Shown: piece by piece, positions 33,678 to 41,885 of the stretch
Position numbering within the stretch: the first letter of the stretch is position 1
Layout of the letters: every line of letters starts with the position of its first letter
Assembly (NCBI RefSeq): GCF_001590785.1
Contig: NZ_LTAO01000001.1
Coordinates: 567,181 to 631,180 of the forward strand
Reading direction: 5' to 3'
DNA: 64,000 bases
From: Alkalihalobacillus trypoxylicola
GTDB lineage: Bacteria > Bacillota > Bacilli > Bacillales > Bacillaceae_D
The notes under the pieces: generated by a model
The model's input: the letters and a program-made list of their open reading frames with translations, nothing else
Told to the model about the DNA's origin: nothing
The model's database searches: none
Program-made: the position numbers and the translations under genes

Positions 33678-33691
33678 TGAAACCGGTGTCA
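33678..33691. promoter_or_regulatory. cre site upstream of the giant binding-protein operon
   Basis: TGAAACCGGTGTCA matches every fixed position of the CcpA consensus TGWNANCGNTNWCA. It lies 55 bases before the start codon, where CcpA would repress the whole cassette when preferred sugars are present. A LacI paralogue could also use it. Confidence 0.65.
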
Positions 33692-33752
33692 TTTTATTTT
33701 AAAAAAATTTAAATCCTTTCGCATGATTCTCTTATGACTAATTGTGTTTTAA

Positions 33753-34736
33753 TTACTTTACCCTTTTAATTTCTTTTCCTTTTTTAATCATCTCAAATAA
33801 ATTCATCATCTCCATAGATAGAATTTGATAATTATGATTGACTGTCGTCAAGCTTGGATAAACGATATCGGAAAGAAATATATCATCAAACCCTACATAG
33901 GAAAAAGTTCTAATCGGGATATTTTGCATCCTTAATTCTTTTAACACCCCATAAATCACTAAATCATTCATGCCCATTATAGCTGTCGGTAGCTGGTCGC
34001 TTTCTAATAAAGTTCTCGTTGCCTTTCGACCACCTTCAATATTAAAATCCGAATATATTTGCCACTTGGGTACAATACTAATTTGATTTTTCTTCAGTGT
34101 TTTTTTATAAGTAGCTATCTTTATATCAGTAGCCGTAACCCCTTTTTTTTCACCTAAGTAGGCTATTTTACGATGACCTAATGCCAATAAATACTCAATT
34201 GCGGCCTCAATCCCACCTACTTCATCCGTTCTGACATTATAACCATTCATTCCTTTCATTTTTCCATTCACCATAATAATGGGGACTCTTTTCATAACGG
34301 TAGACATTTCTTCTAATTCTTTCTTTTCTGGCTTTGCCTTATTAATTCTTCCCCCCATGAAAATAATACACTCTACTCTTCTTTCCGAAAATTCTCGTAA
34401 ATGAATGGCTTCAATTTCACTATTATCCATTGAATTTCGAAGTAAAACCGTAAAACCCTTTTCCAAAGCTAACCTCTCAAACTCAATAAACACTTGTGAA
34501 AAAAAGGGATTAGAGATATCAGGTAATATAAAACCAATTAAATTTGTCTGCTTTTTGGTTAAGCTTCTCGCTGACTCATTGGGAGTAAAACCTGACTCTC
34601 TCATTTTATCTAACACCATTTGTCTCGTGCTCTCTTTAACTAAAGGATTACTTGTTAAGACTCTTGATACAGTAGCTGGAGATACATTAGCTGATTTCGC
34701 TATATCATAAATGGTGACATCCTTTTTAACAATCAA
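33753..34736 (-). CDS. LacI-family transcriptional regulator
   Basis: A 327-residue LacI/GalR repressor with HTH VTIYDIAKSANVSPATVSRVLTSN, hinge SARSL, and a binding core (LIGFILPDISNPFF, ECIIFMGGRINK, TAIMGMNDLVIYGV, YVGFDDIFLSD). The start is TTG with GAGGTG six bases upstream. The C-terminus is slightly shorter than usual and ends in a basic GKEIKRVK. A near-perfect palindrome lies 18 bases before the start, implying autoregulation. It stands between the heparinase-like gene and the giant importer operon and probably controls both. Confidence 0.92.
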   Translation of the reverse strand: MIVKKDVTIYDIAKSANVSPATVSRVLTSNPLVKESTRQMVLDKMRESGFTPNESARSLTKKQTNLIGFILPDISNPFFSQVFIEFERLALEKGFTVLLRNSMDNSEIEAIHLREFSERRVECIIFMGGRINKAKPEKKELEEMSTVMKRVPIIMVNGKMKGMNGYNVRTDEVGGIEAAIEYLLALGHRKIAYLGEKKGVTATDIKIATYKKTLKKNQISIVPKWQIYSDFNIEGGRKATRTLLESDQLPTAIMGMNDLVIYGVLKELRMQNIPIRTFSYVGFDDIFLSDIVYPSLTTVNHNYQILSMEMMNLFEMIKKGKEIKRVK

Positions 34737-34753
34737 TAACTACACCTCAATTT

Positions 34754-34771
34754 TTTGAAACCGATTTCAAA
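34754..34771. promoter_or_regulatory. LacI-type operator upstream of the second LacI gene
   Basis: TTTGAAACCGATTTCAAA is palindromic except for one centre-adjacent pair. It differs at one base from the site at 11571. It lies between the LacI gene and the end of the heparinase-like gene. Confidence 0.75.
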
Positions 34772-34837
34772 AACAAATATACTATTTTTAGGAAGAAAAA
34801 GTCAATACCTTTTTCAGATAATTATAAAAATTTTACT

Positions 34838-36661
34838 TTAATTTATAAAATGAAATTCTATTTTTCTATCCATTTCTTGCTTAGTAATAGTTGAGACTAA
34901 ATCAATAGCATACGCAGTTTCTTTTACTCCTTGATGATTCATAAACTCTAAAGGCGTCCAATGTGGTGATAATAATGAATAATCAAAAGTAATAAGTAAA
35001 TCAACTGAATGTTCACTTTTTAATAAAAGTCCTTTTTCCACTCGACTAATATTTTTAATGGGTGTAATAAATCGTTCAACCAGTTTTTTATCTAAGTACT
35101 TACTAGAAATCGTAAACTGATCATTCAAAATTAATATTCCCTTTCTTTTTTGCAGAGTATAGGTTCTGATATACTCTTTTAAAATTTCATCAGGGTATGC
35201 ATTCGTCATATTTATTTTTAAGGAATCTTGTTCAGCTTGAATGTCGACTTCGTTCAGCTTAGCCTGATAGTTGTATCCCTCTTTTTGGCCTTCTCCATTA
35301 AATATCGGAACTGAGTGTCCAAATGAATGATTAACCATATAAGAATAACGTTTCTTACCAAAGTAATCCTTTGTGTATAACCCACTTCCTAGATCTGTTA
35401 AAAAGGTTTGACCGGCTCCATGTAAAATAAAGTGGCCTAAGTCGTTGTGATTATGAGGCTCGTTATTATGTCCTCCTTTTGTTGCAAATGCATATTTTTC
35501 ATTTTTAAGCTCAAATCTAGAAATAAACCATTGTGAAGTTTCTAAGTAATAGCTTTGATTACGCCAATTTTCTCCTTTTTTCTCCGGTTGATACCAAATA
35601 ATATTTCTTATCGCTGGCGCCCATCGACTACAATGATCCTCATCAAATGAGGCTCTTAAGTTTGATTTTGGAACATCAATATCAGGAAATTTCTCATTCA
35701 AATAATGTGATAAGCCTAGAAATACTCCCTTACATTGACTAGAATCAGAAAAGTTTACTAAAAAATTTCCAGACAAAAAGGCTTTTTGTTGAAAGAGCGC
35801 AATTTGATGGATTTTATCATCAGAAAATAAATTAATTTTTTGATTTGTTTTTTTTAGAAGTAAATCAGCAAAATAAACGAAATAACCAAAACCATACTCC
35901 CAATACACATAGCCCTCTAAACAAGCACCATCTTCATTAAAGCCTTCTTTGTAATGTTCTAATGCTGGCAAAACTCTCTCTAGTATTTGTGTTAATTGAA
36001 CAGGGTCCTCTATTTCATATAAAGCTGCTGCTCCTACTGCCCCTCCGCATACAGCAGCCCAATTATGATCAGCACTTTCCCAAAAAAAGGGCTTTTGCTT
36101 CAAGAACGGTTGCAGTACTCTTTTGGCTACCTCATGTGACACATATTGGAGAATAAATGGATCTAGTACCTCTTTTAATAACTCTTTAATTTCACATAAC
36201 GAAAAAGCCGTTTCTGCAGCAAATAAATCGATCGTATAAGTATTTTCTATTCCTTCCTCTTTTTTGGTATGAGCTGGTAAACACCATGTATATTCCAAAC
36301 AGATTGACCAAATCACATTTTGCAGTGCATCTTTAAAAGTTGCATTATCTGGATTAAGTAAAAGCATAATCGCAAAAGTATTTAAACGTCTTCTTTTCAA
36401 AAAATAGGTACGTTCATACTCAGTACGTGAGCCTTTCGTATAAAACATGTCAAATAATGAAAAAGTTAACTCTGGGTTTGGCTCTTTAATCAATCGCTCT
36501 GCTTCCGAAATCATCTCATTTCGAATATTCTCATATTCTTCCGTATCTCTAAAATGTTTAAAAAATTGCTGTTGCTCTTGTTTGGATGTAAATAATAAAT
36601 TCTTTTTTTTATTTTCTAACCTATTTTTCAAAGATTCCAATTTATAAATCCTACCTTCCAT
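34838..36661 (-). CDS. Heparinase II/III-like protein, probable polysaccharide lyase
   Basis: A 607-residue cytoplasmic protein with an alpha-helical toroid N-terminal half (HNWAAVCGGAVGAAALYE, EDGACLEGYVYWEYGFGYFVYFADL) and a beta-sandwich C-terminal half typical of heparinase II/III. GGHNNEPHNHNDLGHFILHGAGQTFLTDLGSG is the most diagnostic stretch, with metal or catalytic His residues. Such enzymes cleave uronate linkages by beta-elimination and make the unsaturated ends that GH88 removes, so the two may act in sequence. It lacks a signal peptide and would act on imported oligosaccharides. The substrate family (PL12, PL15, PL21 or other) cannot be fixed from sequence by eye. Confidence 0.82.
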   Translation of the reverse strand: MEGRIYKLESLKNRLENKKKNLLFTSKQEQQQFFKHFRDTEEYENIRNEMISEAERLIKEPNPELTFSLFDMFYTKGSRTEYERTYFLKRRRLNTFAIMLLLNPDNATFKDALQNVIWSICLEYTWCLPAHTKKEEGIENTYTIDLFAAETAFSLCEIKELLKEVLDPFILQYVSHEVAKRVLQPFLKQKPFFWESADHNWAAVCGGAVGAAALYEIEDPVQLTQILERVLPALEHYKEGFNEDGACLEGYVYWEYGFGYFVYFADLLLKKTNQKINLFSDDKIHQIALFQQKAFLSGNFLVNFSDSSQCKGVFLGLSHYLNEKFPDIDVPKSNLRASFDEDHCSRWAPAIRNIIWYQPEKKGENWRNQSYYLETSQWFISRFELKNEKYAFATKGGHNNEPHNHNDLGHFILHGAGQTFLTDLGSGLYTKDYFGKKRYSYMVNHSFGHSVPIFNGEGQKEGYNYQAKLNEVDIQAEQDSLKINMTNAYPDEILKEYIRTYTLQKRKGILILNDQFTISSKYLDKKLVERFITPIKNISRVEKGLLLKSEHSVDLLITFDYSLLSPHWTPLEFMNHQGVKETAYAIDLVSTITKQEMDRKIEFHFIN

Positions 36662-37056
36662 CTTACGACTTTAACAAACATCTCCACGATCACTTTCTAC
36701 ATTAATTCCTATAATCCTCTTATTTTTTATTCAAAAAAACACACCAATCGACGATTAACTACAAACACTTCACCTAAAAGAGTTGCTTGTAAATTCGCTT
36801 CCCACAGGCTAAAGGGGAAGGCACCGTTTCCAGAGGATGTCGAACGAACCCAGTTGACTTCAACCAGTACAAACCTAAAGGAATAGGGCTCATTGCAATT
36901 AAATAATCCCTCTATTAGAGTAAAAAAAGCGCCATATAATCAAAAGGTGTAAAAGAATAATATAGCCTATTCGAACATAATCAGTGCTGTACCAGTAATA
37001 AGGACAAAAGATAATCTAAAAGTATCATCAATAACAAAAAAGACGAAAAAAACGTA
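36662..37056. other. Intergenic region, nothing convincing
   Basis: About 395 bases between the heparinase-like gene and the terminator of the oxidoreductase gene. A slightly GC-richer stretch near 36795-36870 could be a decayed repeat; I see no gene, RNA or clear promoter. Confidence 0.5.
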
Positions 37057-37089
37057 AAAACTCCTTTGCATATTTATCAAAGGAGTTTT
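37057..37089 (-). terminator. Terminator after the FAD oxidoreductase gene
   Basis: 12-bp stem (AAAACTCCTTTG / CAAAGGAGTTTT) with a 9-base loop; the stem itself ends in TTTT on both strands. It closes the 37118-39198 minus-strand genes and ends the sugar locus. Confidence 0.85.
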
Positions 37090-37117
37090 GTTTTCAATAT
37101 AAGGTTACTTTTTTTAT

Positions 37118-38020
37118 TTAAAATTCTTCTTCAATCATATCTGAATTGGCTCCATAAGCAGCTTTATAGCCATCAGCAGCTGACAAAATGAGTGAGGAGG
37201 GCGCTAATTCTTGACCTTCTCCTGCCGCGTAAATATTTTTTACCGAAGTCCTTCCTAAAATATCCGTATCTATTTCTAAATCTGATTTTAATTCACAGCC
37301 AAGCTGTTGTGCAAATGAATTTGCTCGAAAAAATAAGGGCGCAATAAATCCACCACTTCTTTTAAGTTTTTCGCCAGATTTTAATTCTACTTCAGTTAAA
37401 TAACCATCATCACCATGTAACTTTTTGATTTTTTCTTCATAAAAAGGTATTTTCTTATGTTTTAAAACCTCTTTTATTTCATTACTTATTGGATATCCAT
37501 TCGTTGCCACCATTAATTCCTTTGACCAATGATAAACGACCTTTGTTAAATGAAGAGCATGCTCGTCCCCATCCGCTATGATGATTAGCGGCTTATCTTG
37601 CAGTTCCCAGCCGTCACAATATGGACAGCTGAACAAGCTCTTTCCATAAAATAACTGAATCTCTGGAACTTCGGGGTACGATTCGTGCATTCCTGTAGCA
37701 AGAATTAATCTTTTTGCGTGATAACTCTTCTCTTTAGTTTTAACCTCAAAAATGGAGCCGTTGGATTGAGTGATTGCTTCTACCGTTGCATTCATATAAT
37801 GAATATTACTATAGTTGGCTAAGTCTCTTTTGCCCAATTCTCTAAATGTAGAGGGGCTTATTTGATCTCTTGTAATAAATCCATGGGCTTCTCGTGTGAC
37901 TTTGTTTCGATTCGTATCGTTATCAAAAATAATAACGGTCCTTCTTGCTCTGCCTAATGTTAAGGCTGCCTCTAGTCCTGCCGGTCCTGCTCCTATAATC
38001 GCACAATCATATTGCATCAT
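37118..38020 (-). CDS. Thioredoxin-reductase-like FAD/NAD(P) oxidoreductase
   Basis: About 300 residues, the size of TrxB-type flavoproteins. The FAD-binding motif is CAIIGAGPAGLEAALTLGRA, the redox motif CPYCDGWEL, the second dinucleotide-binding part IIIADGDEHALH, and the C-terminal FAD motif NIYAAGEGQ. Three consecutive ATG codons follow AAGGAGA; the second (38020) has the best spacing, so the longer frame to 38062 is not used. The CPYC pair matches TrxR-like proteins of unknown partner in Bacillaceae. No thioredoxin gene is nearby. Confidence 0.88.
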   Translation of the reverse strand: MMQYDCAIIGAGPAGLEAALTLGRARRTVIIFDNDTNRNKVTREAHGFITRDQISPSTFRELGKRDLANYSNIHYMNATVEAITQSNGSIFEVKTKEKSYHAKRLILATGMHESYPEVPEIQLFYGKSLFSCPYCDGWELQDKPLIIIADGDEHALHLTKVVYHWSKELMVATNGYPISNEIKEVLKHKKIPFYEEKIKKLHGDDGYLTEVELKSGEKLKRSGGFIAPLFFRANSFAQQLGCELKSDLEIDTDILGRTSVKNIYAAGEGQELAPSSLILSAADGYKAAYGANSDMIEEEF

Positions 38021-38103
38021 CATATTCTCCTTATTTTCTAACATTATTAATGTTATCCCCAAGGAGACAAATGCTATTCGAAAGAATTAAAAATCATAAT
38101 TGA

Positions 38104-39198
38104 TTAATAGGTTACGGTAATCATCATCACTTCGGAACGGCTTCCAATCCGCAATGCAGGTCCCCAAAAACCAAAGCCTGATGTCGTAAATGAATGGAGC
38201 TGATTTCTCTGTAAATGTCCCCAATCATTTTCAAATAATGCTGAAGTAATTAAATTAGCTGGCATTAATTGACCTCTGTGAGTATGTCCAGAGAAAATAA
38301 AATGCGCTCCTGCTTCTTCAGCTACATCAATTTCACGGGGCTGATGGTCAATAATAAAAATCGGTAGCTCATCATCTACTATCTCGCTCGTGAGCTCTTG
38401 AATACTTTTTCGTTCTTCATTACTATAATCATGTCTACCAATAATTGACATAGTATCCTCTATCGTTACAACCTCATCCATTAGAAAATGAAAGCCCGCT
38501 GTAACCATTTCATCTCGAAGCAATAACAGATCTCCACCGTAATAATCATGATTACCCGGAACTGCAAATACCCCTAGTGGTGCTTGCATTTTTGAAATGA
38601 CATCTAATAATTCATTTTCCTGAAATGGAGAAATATTATCGTTAATAATATCTCCACCTAAAAAAATCAGATCTGGATTTTCCCTACTTGTAATATCAAC
38701 AAGTCTCTGTAAGTGGCGTTCTCCTATTACATTTCCTAAATGAAGATCTGCTACGAATAATATTCGCATTTCTTCTCCCTGCCATTCATCAAACTGCTCA
38801 TTTAAGGAAACTTCATACTCTCGAACAACGGGTGACCAAGCATTATAAGAACCGTAGATTAAAACAAAAATAAAAAAAGCAGAAATGGTAAAGCCAAGGC
38901 CTATTTTCAAAGTATTCCTTCTTTTAAATAAAAAATAAAGCACGTTTGCTAACGGTAAAATAATCATACTATAACCGACAATCGCCATCCAGAACCCACC
39001 TATTACTTCTAAAAAGAACGAGGGAATAAAATAAGAAATAAAAAGCGCAGATGACAGACCAGCTATTAAGAAACTATATGTTTTTTTATAACGAAAAGAA
39101 AAAGCTGCCTTTAACCAAACCCATCCGTTGTAAGCAATATAAAAACAGATTAAAGAATATATCAGTATAAAAACCACAAGAAAAACATAATTAGGCAT
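38104..39198 (-). CDS. Membrane-anchored metallophosphoesterase (YkoQ/YkuE-like)
   Basis: About 364 residues. Four predicted membrane segments (residues 1-130) precede a calcineurin-like phosphoesterase domain with all metal motifs: DLHLGN, GGDIIND, PGNHDYYGG, IIDHQP and SGHTHRGQL. The start at 39198 is chosen because AAAGGAG sits 10 bases upstream; an in-frame ATG at 39219 overlaps that site. Substrates of this family in Bacillus are mostly unknown; wall or lipid phosphates are the usual guess. It lies 84 bases upstream of the FAD oxidoreductase gene. Confidence 0.88.
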   Translation of the reverse strand: MPNYVFLVVFILIYSLICFYIAYNGWVWLKAAFSFRYKKTYSFLIAGLSSALFISYFIPSFFLEVIGGFWMAIVGYSMIILPLANVLYFLFKRRNTLKIGLGFTISAFFIFVLIYGSYNAWSPVVREYEVSLNEQFDEWQGEEMRILFVADLHLGNVIGERHLQRLVDITSRENPDLIFLGGDIINDNISPFQENELLDVISKMQAPLGVFAVPGNHDYYGGDLLLLRDEMVTAGFHFLMDEVVTIEDTMSIIGRHDYSNEERKSIQELTSEIVDDELPIFIIDHQPREIDVAEEAGAHFIFSGHTHRGQLMPANLITSALFENDWGHLQRNQLHSFTTSGFGFWGPALRIGSRSEVMMITVTY

Positions 39199-39376
39199 AA
39201 ACCTTTTCTCCTTTGTCATTTGAGTCCTTTTTATTTTATCACTAACTAATTAAAGGATTAAGTAAGAAGGCTTGAAGTAGAAACACAAATCTTTTCCACC
39301 AAAAGAAATGCTGACAAAAATCTACGGAAAGGAGTATGAAACAAATGAACCGTTTTCTATCTCATTAGAATTTATG

Positions 39377-39405
39377 TTGACAAAGTTATCAGAGATTCAT
39401 ATAAT
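39377..39405 (+). promoter_or_regulatory. Consensus sigma-A promoter for tRNA-Val
   Basis: Perfect -35 TTGACA (39377-39382) and -10 TATAAT (39400-39405) with the ideal 17-base spacer, ending 28 bases before the tRNA. Confidence 0.9.
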
Positions 39406-39433
39406 ATAAATATTGTCACGACAACTTTAACTT

Positions 39434-39506
39434 GATCCGTTAGCTCAGCTGGGAGAGCGCCACCTTGACAGGGTGGAGGTCACTGGTTCGAACCCAGTAC
39501 GGGTCA
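39434..39506 (+). tRNA. tRNA-Val (anticodon GAC)
   Basis: 73-nt cloverleaf. Acceptor GATCCGT/ACGGGTC with one T-G pair; D stem GCTC/GAGC; anticodon stem CCACC/GGTGG around loop TTGACAG, anticodon GAC at 39467-39469; T stem ACTGG/CCAGT with loop TTCGAAC; discriminator A. CCA is not encoded. It stands alone between its own promoter and terminator. Confidence 0.95.
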
Positions 39507-39512
39507 TACTTG

Positions 39513-39541
39513 AAACCCTTTGTATATAAGGGTTTTTTTAT
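39513..39541 (+). terminator. tRNA-Val terminator
   Basis: Stem AAACCCTT / AAGGGTTT (39513-39535) followed by T residues, 6 bases after the tRNA. Confidence 0.85.
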
Positions 39542-39640
39542 TTTTATTTTTTCCCTATTCTTGACTAAATAGGCATTTGATCCTAATTTGATACGAATTT
39601 GATTTTCATACGAACATTTTTTTAGAACTAAACGCAAAAG

Positions 39641-40009
39641 CTAGAAGGACTTGACTATTTTACTATAATGGACCATATCTGCTGACTTCATCTTCTTATT
39701 CCTTAAACAATGCTGACATAAATAGAAGTCTCGCCTTAAAGTAGCTTCTTTGGTTAATTACCATGGCTTTGAATTATAAAAGGCTTTGGCTTTCTGGTCA
39801 CTCTTATTTCGGTCATAGTATTGATGACGAATCTTTTTATCTTCTTCCGATAAGTGAATATGCTCAAGACAATACTTTTCTCTAGTAAGGTTACGACAAC
39901 TTGTCTTATGGCATTTCTTTTTTGGTTTTAAGGCCTTTGTTATTTCACTTCCCTCAACTCCCTCTACAAATATTGACACCTCCTTTAATAATATAAAAAA
40001 GATACCCAA
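39641..40009 (-). pseudogene. HNH endonuclease pseudogene (internal stop)
   Basis: The first part (83 codons from 40009) reads as a phage-type HNH N-terminus: two Cys/His pairs (CHKTSCRNL, EKYCLEH) and RHQYYDRNKSDQKAKAFYNSKPW. A TAA follows, yet the same frame goes on with clear HNH-family sequence (TKEATLRRDFYLCQHCLRN, then MKSADMVHYSK) before a second stop near 39641. The catalytic His-Ile motif seems degraded to VHYSK, and the rest of the domain is missing. It is a decayed phage or mobile-element gene next to tRNA-Val. Confidence 0.85.
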
Positions 40010-40195
40010 TTGGATGCCTTATTTAATTTCAATATTCAATTCTTGTCTATCTTCTTCTACTAATGAATTAAGTGGAGTATTTCAACAAAAAGGGACTAAT
40101 TTCCTGCATATAAAAAGAACCGACTAAGGTTGTCCTCCTCACTGTGAAAAAAGGACGGTTATTTTGAAAGTTTAGATTACATATAAAAGGCTTAA

Positions 40196-40375
40196 GCTAG
40201 CGGACACAAGACACGGAGACTCCAGTGGGAGGAAGTGGCCATGCCGAAATCCACTTTAAAAAAAGTTAGTTCGGCGCCACCCCACCGGACGCGAAGTGTC
40301 TTTTGGGAGCGAACATACGGGCCAAAATAGCGGAATCATTCATTCGAGAGGTATTGTCACAGCCCCTTTTTGTGT
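40196..40375. repeat. Dispersed repeat B, copy 2
   Basis: Starts GCTAGCGGACACAAGACA like the copy at 12082 and keeps AGACTCCAGT, GGAGGAAGTGG and the block ATGCCGAAATCCACTTT; similarity weakens after ACCCCACCGGAC. Compared with copy 1 the hairpin's right arm has a small insertion. The rest of the gap between the HNH pseudogene and the PH-domain gene holds no convincing gene. Confidence 0.75.
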
Positions 40376-40498
40376 TTTCTAATAAGCATACTTCCTTCGT
40401 TGCATTTTTAATAGGAGTCTCGTTTTTAATTCGAATCATTCATCATAAAAAGCTACTCTCATTTTGTTCTAATCTCACACTAGCTTTAGAGGATTTTA

Positions 40499-40528
40499 TT
40501 GATTCCCTCTTAAAATAAACGGTATAAT
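40499..40528 (+). promoter_or_regulatory. Sigma-A-type promoter for the PH-domain gene
   Basis: -35 TTGATT (40499-40504), 18-base spacer, perfect -10 TATAAT (40523-40528), 21 bases before the ATG. Confidence 0.65.
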
Positions 40529-40549
40529 TAATCTAAAAGGAGGAGAGAC

Positions 40550-41071
40550 ATGCATACTCAAGAATCGATTTTGGCTCGTTTTAAAGAGGTCGGAGTTAAC
40601 GATACATTTGGTACGAAAAAAGAAATTAAAGAGCTTCCAAATATTTTACACGATGATGAAATCATCCAATATGCAACTAGTGGATTAATGGAAAATAATA
40701 CTTGGTTAGTCGTTTGCACAAATACTCGTATTATTTTCTTGGACAAAGGTATGATTTATGGTTTAAAACAAAAAGAGATTGCTTTAAATAAAATTAACTC
40801 AATTGCCCAAAAACGCGGTCTCTTGCTTGGTGAAATTCATATCTGGGACGGTGCAGATAAATTTCAAATTAAAAATTGTTTAAAAGAAACGGTCCAACCT
40901 TTTGTAGATGCAACAAATCATGCTATTTCAGCATTTAGACAATCTCAAAACTCAGTGGTATCAGATGCACAAAGCAATTACTCTAAAATTAAAGAGCTAA
41001 AAGAATTATTAGATATGGGTGCCATTACAGACGAGGAATTTCAAAAAGAAAAAACCAAGTTGCTAAGCTGA
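40550..41071 (+). CDS. Bacterial PH-domain protein with C-terminal SHOCT motif
   Basis: A 173-residue soluble protein. Residues 30-125 form a bacterial PH-like domain (IIQYATSGLMENNTWLVVCTNTRIIFLDKGMIYG, then LNKINSIAQKRGLLLGEIHIWDG). The last 30 residues are a SHOCT motif (KIKELKELLDMGAITDEEFQKEKTKLL), often found as an oligomerisation tag. The ribosome site AAAGGAGGAG is strong. It is a single-gene unit with its own promoter. Molecular role unknown. Confidence 0.85.
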   Translation: MHTQESILARFKEVGVNDTFGTKKEIKELPNILHDDEIIQYATSGLMENNTWLVVCTNTRIIFLDKGMIYGLKQKEIALNKINSIAQKRGLLLGEIHIWDGADKFQIKNCLKETVQPFVDATNHAISAFRQSQNSVVSDAQSNYSKIKELKELLDMGAITDEEFQKEKTKLLS

Positions 41072-41426
41072 CCATTTTTTACTTTTGTTAATTTCATAAT
41101 TCATGAGGAGTAACCAACAGCTACTTTTGCTCTTGTTTACTCCATACATAATCAAACATCCATATACTCTTGTCTTACAGAAGAACTATCCTTTTTATTC
41201 ATCGCAAAAATACCCATTTGAATCATTACGCAAAGGTATTGCTTATTCCCTTAAGAAACCTATTAAAAAAACTTACAAAGTCATTCTCCTTTAATTATTT
41301 TCTTTATGTTCCTCATTAGATATTAAACTTCAGGCAATTACCATAAAAATCTATATTGAAATTCCTTATATTATTTTTCAGCATTTACTTAAACCATTTT
41401 TTATATGGTTAACGGAGGTTAGGATT

Positions 41427-41861
41427 ATGTTTATTGTAAATGTCGAGGGAGCTATATTAAAAAAAGACAAATGGTTGATTATCGAGCGAAGTATAAAAGA
41501 AACACATGCCGCTGGTTTACTATCTCTAGTTGGTGGCAAGGTTGAAATGGAAGGTAATTTTCCCTCTATATTAGAAAGAACGCTAAAGCGTGAAATAAAT
41601 GAAGAAGTAGATATAAAGGTAAAGGAACCTTTAAAATACGTACACAGTACATCTTTTATATCAGATACGGGTGAAAGTGTCGTAGATATAGTATTTCTAT
41701 GCGAATATGACAATGGAAAGGCAATAGCAAAAAGTACTAATGAAGTAGAGTCAGTCCATTGGATGACAGCTCAACAAGTATTTGAACACCCTAATGCTCC
41801 TGATTATTTAAAAGAAAGTATTAAAAGAGCTGAGAAGATTAAGTGTGCAAATTTTGCCTAG
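41427..41861 (+). CDS. Nudix hydrolase
   Basis: A 144-residue Nudix protein. The box is present with slightly changed spacing (LVGGKVEMEG, then LKREINEEVDI), keeping the REXXEE core that binds Mg. VDIVFLCEY and ESVHWMTAQQVFEHPNAPDYLKESI follow as in the MutT/ADP-ribose branch. Start ATG behind ACGGAGGT. It is 24 bases ahead of a histidine-phosphatase gene; a two-gene nucleotide or phosphometabolite clean-up unit is the likely reading. The substrate cannot be told. Confidence 0.87.
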   Translation: MFIVNVEGAILKKDKWLIIERSIKETHAAGLLSLVGGKVEMEGNFPSILERTLKREINEEVDIKVKEPLKYVHSTSFISDTGESVVDIVFLCEYDNGKAIAKSTNEVESVHWMTAQQVFEHPNAPDYLKESIKRAEKIKCANFA

Positions 41862-41885
41862 TAAGATTTTATTTAAGGAGGATGT

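Noticed and set aside
41103..41294. 63-codon plus-strand frame after the PH-domain gene
   Set aside because: No ribosome site, no family features, Lys/Leu/Tyr-rich composition expected of AT-rich spacer.
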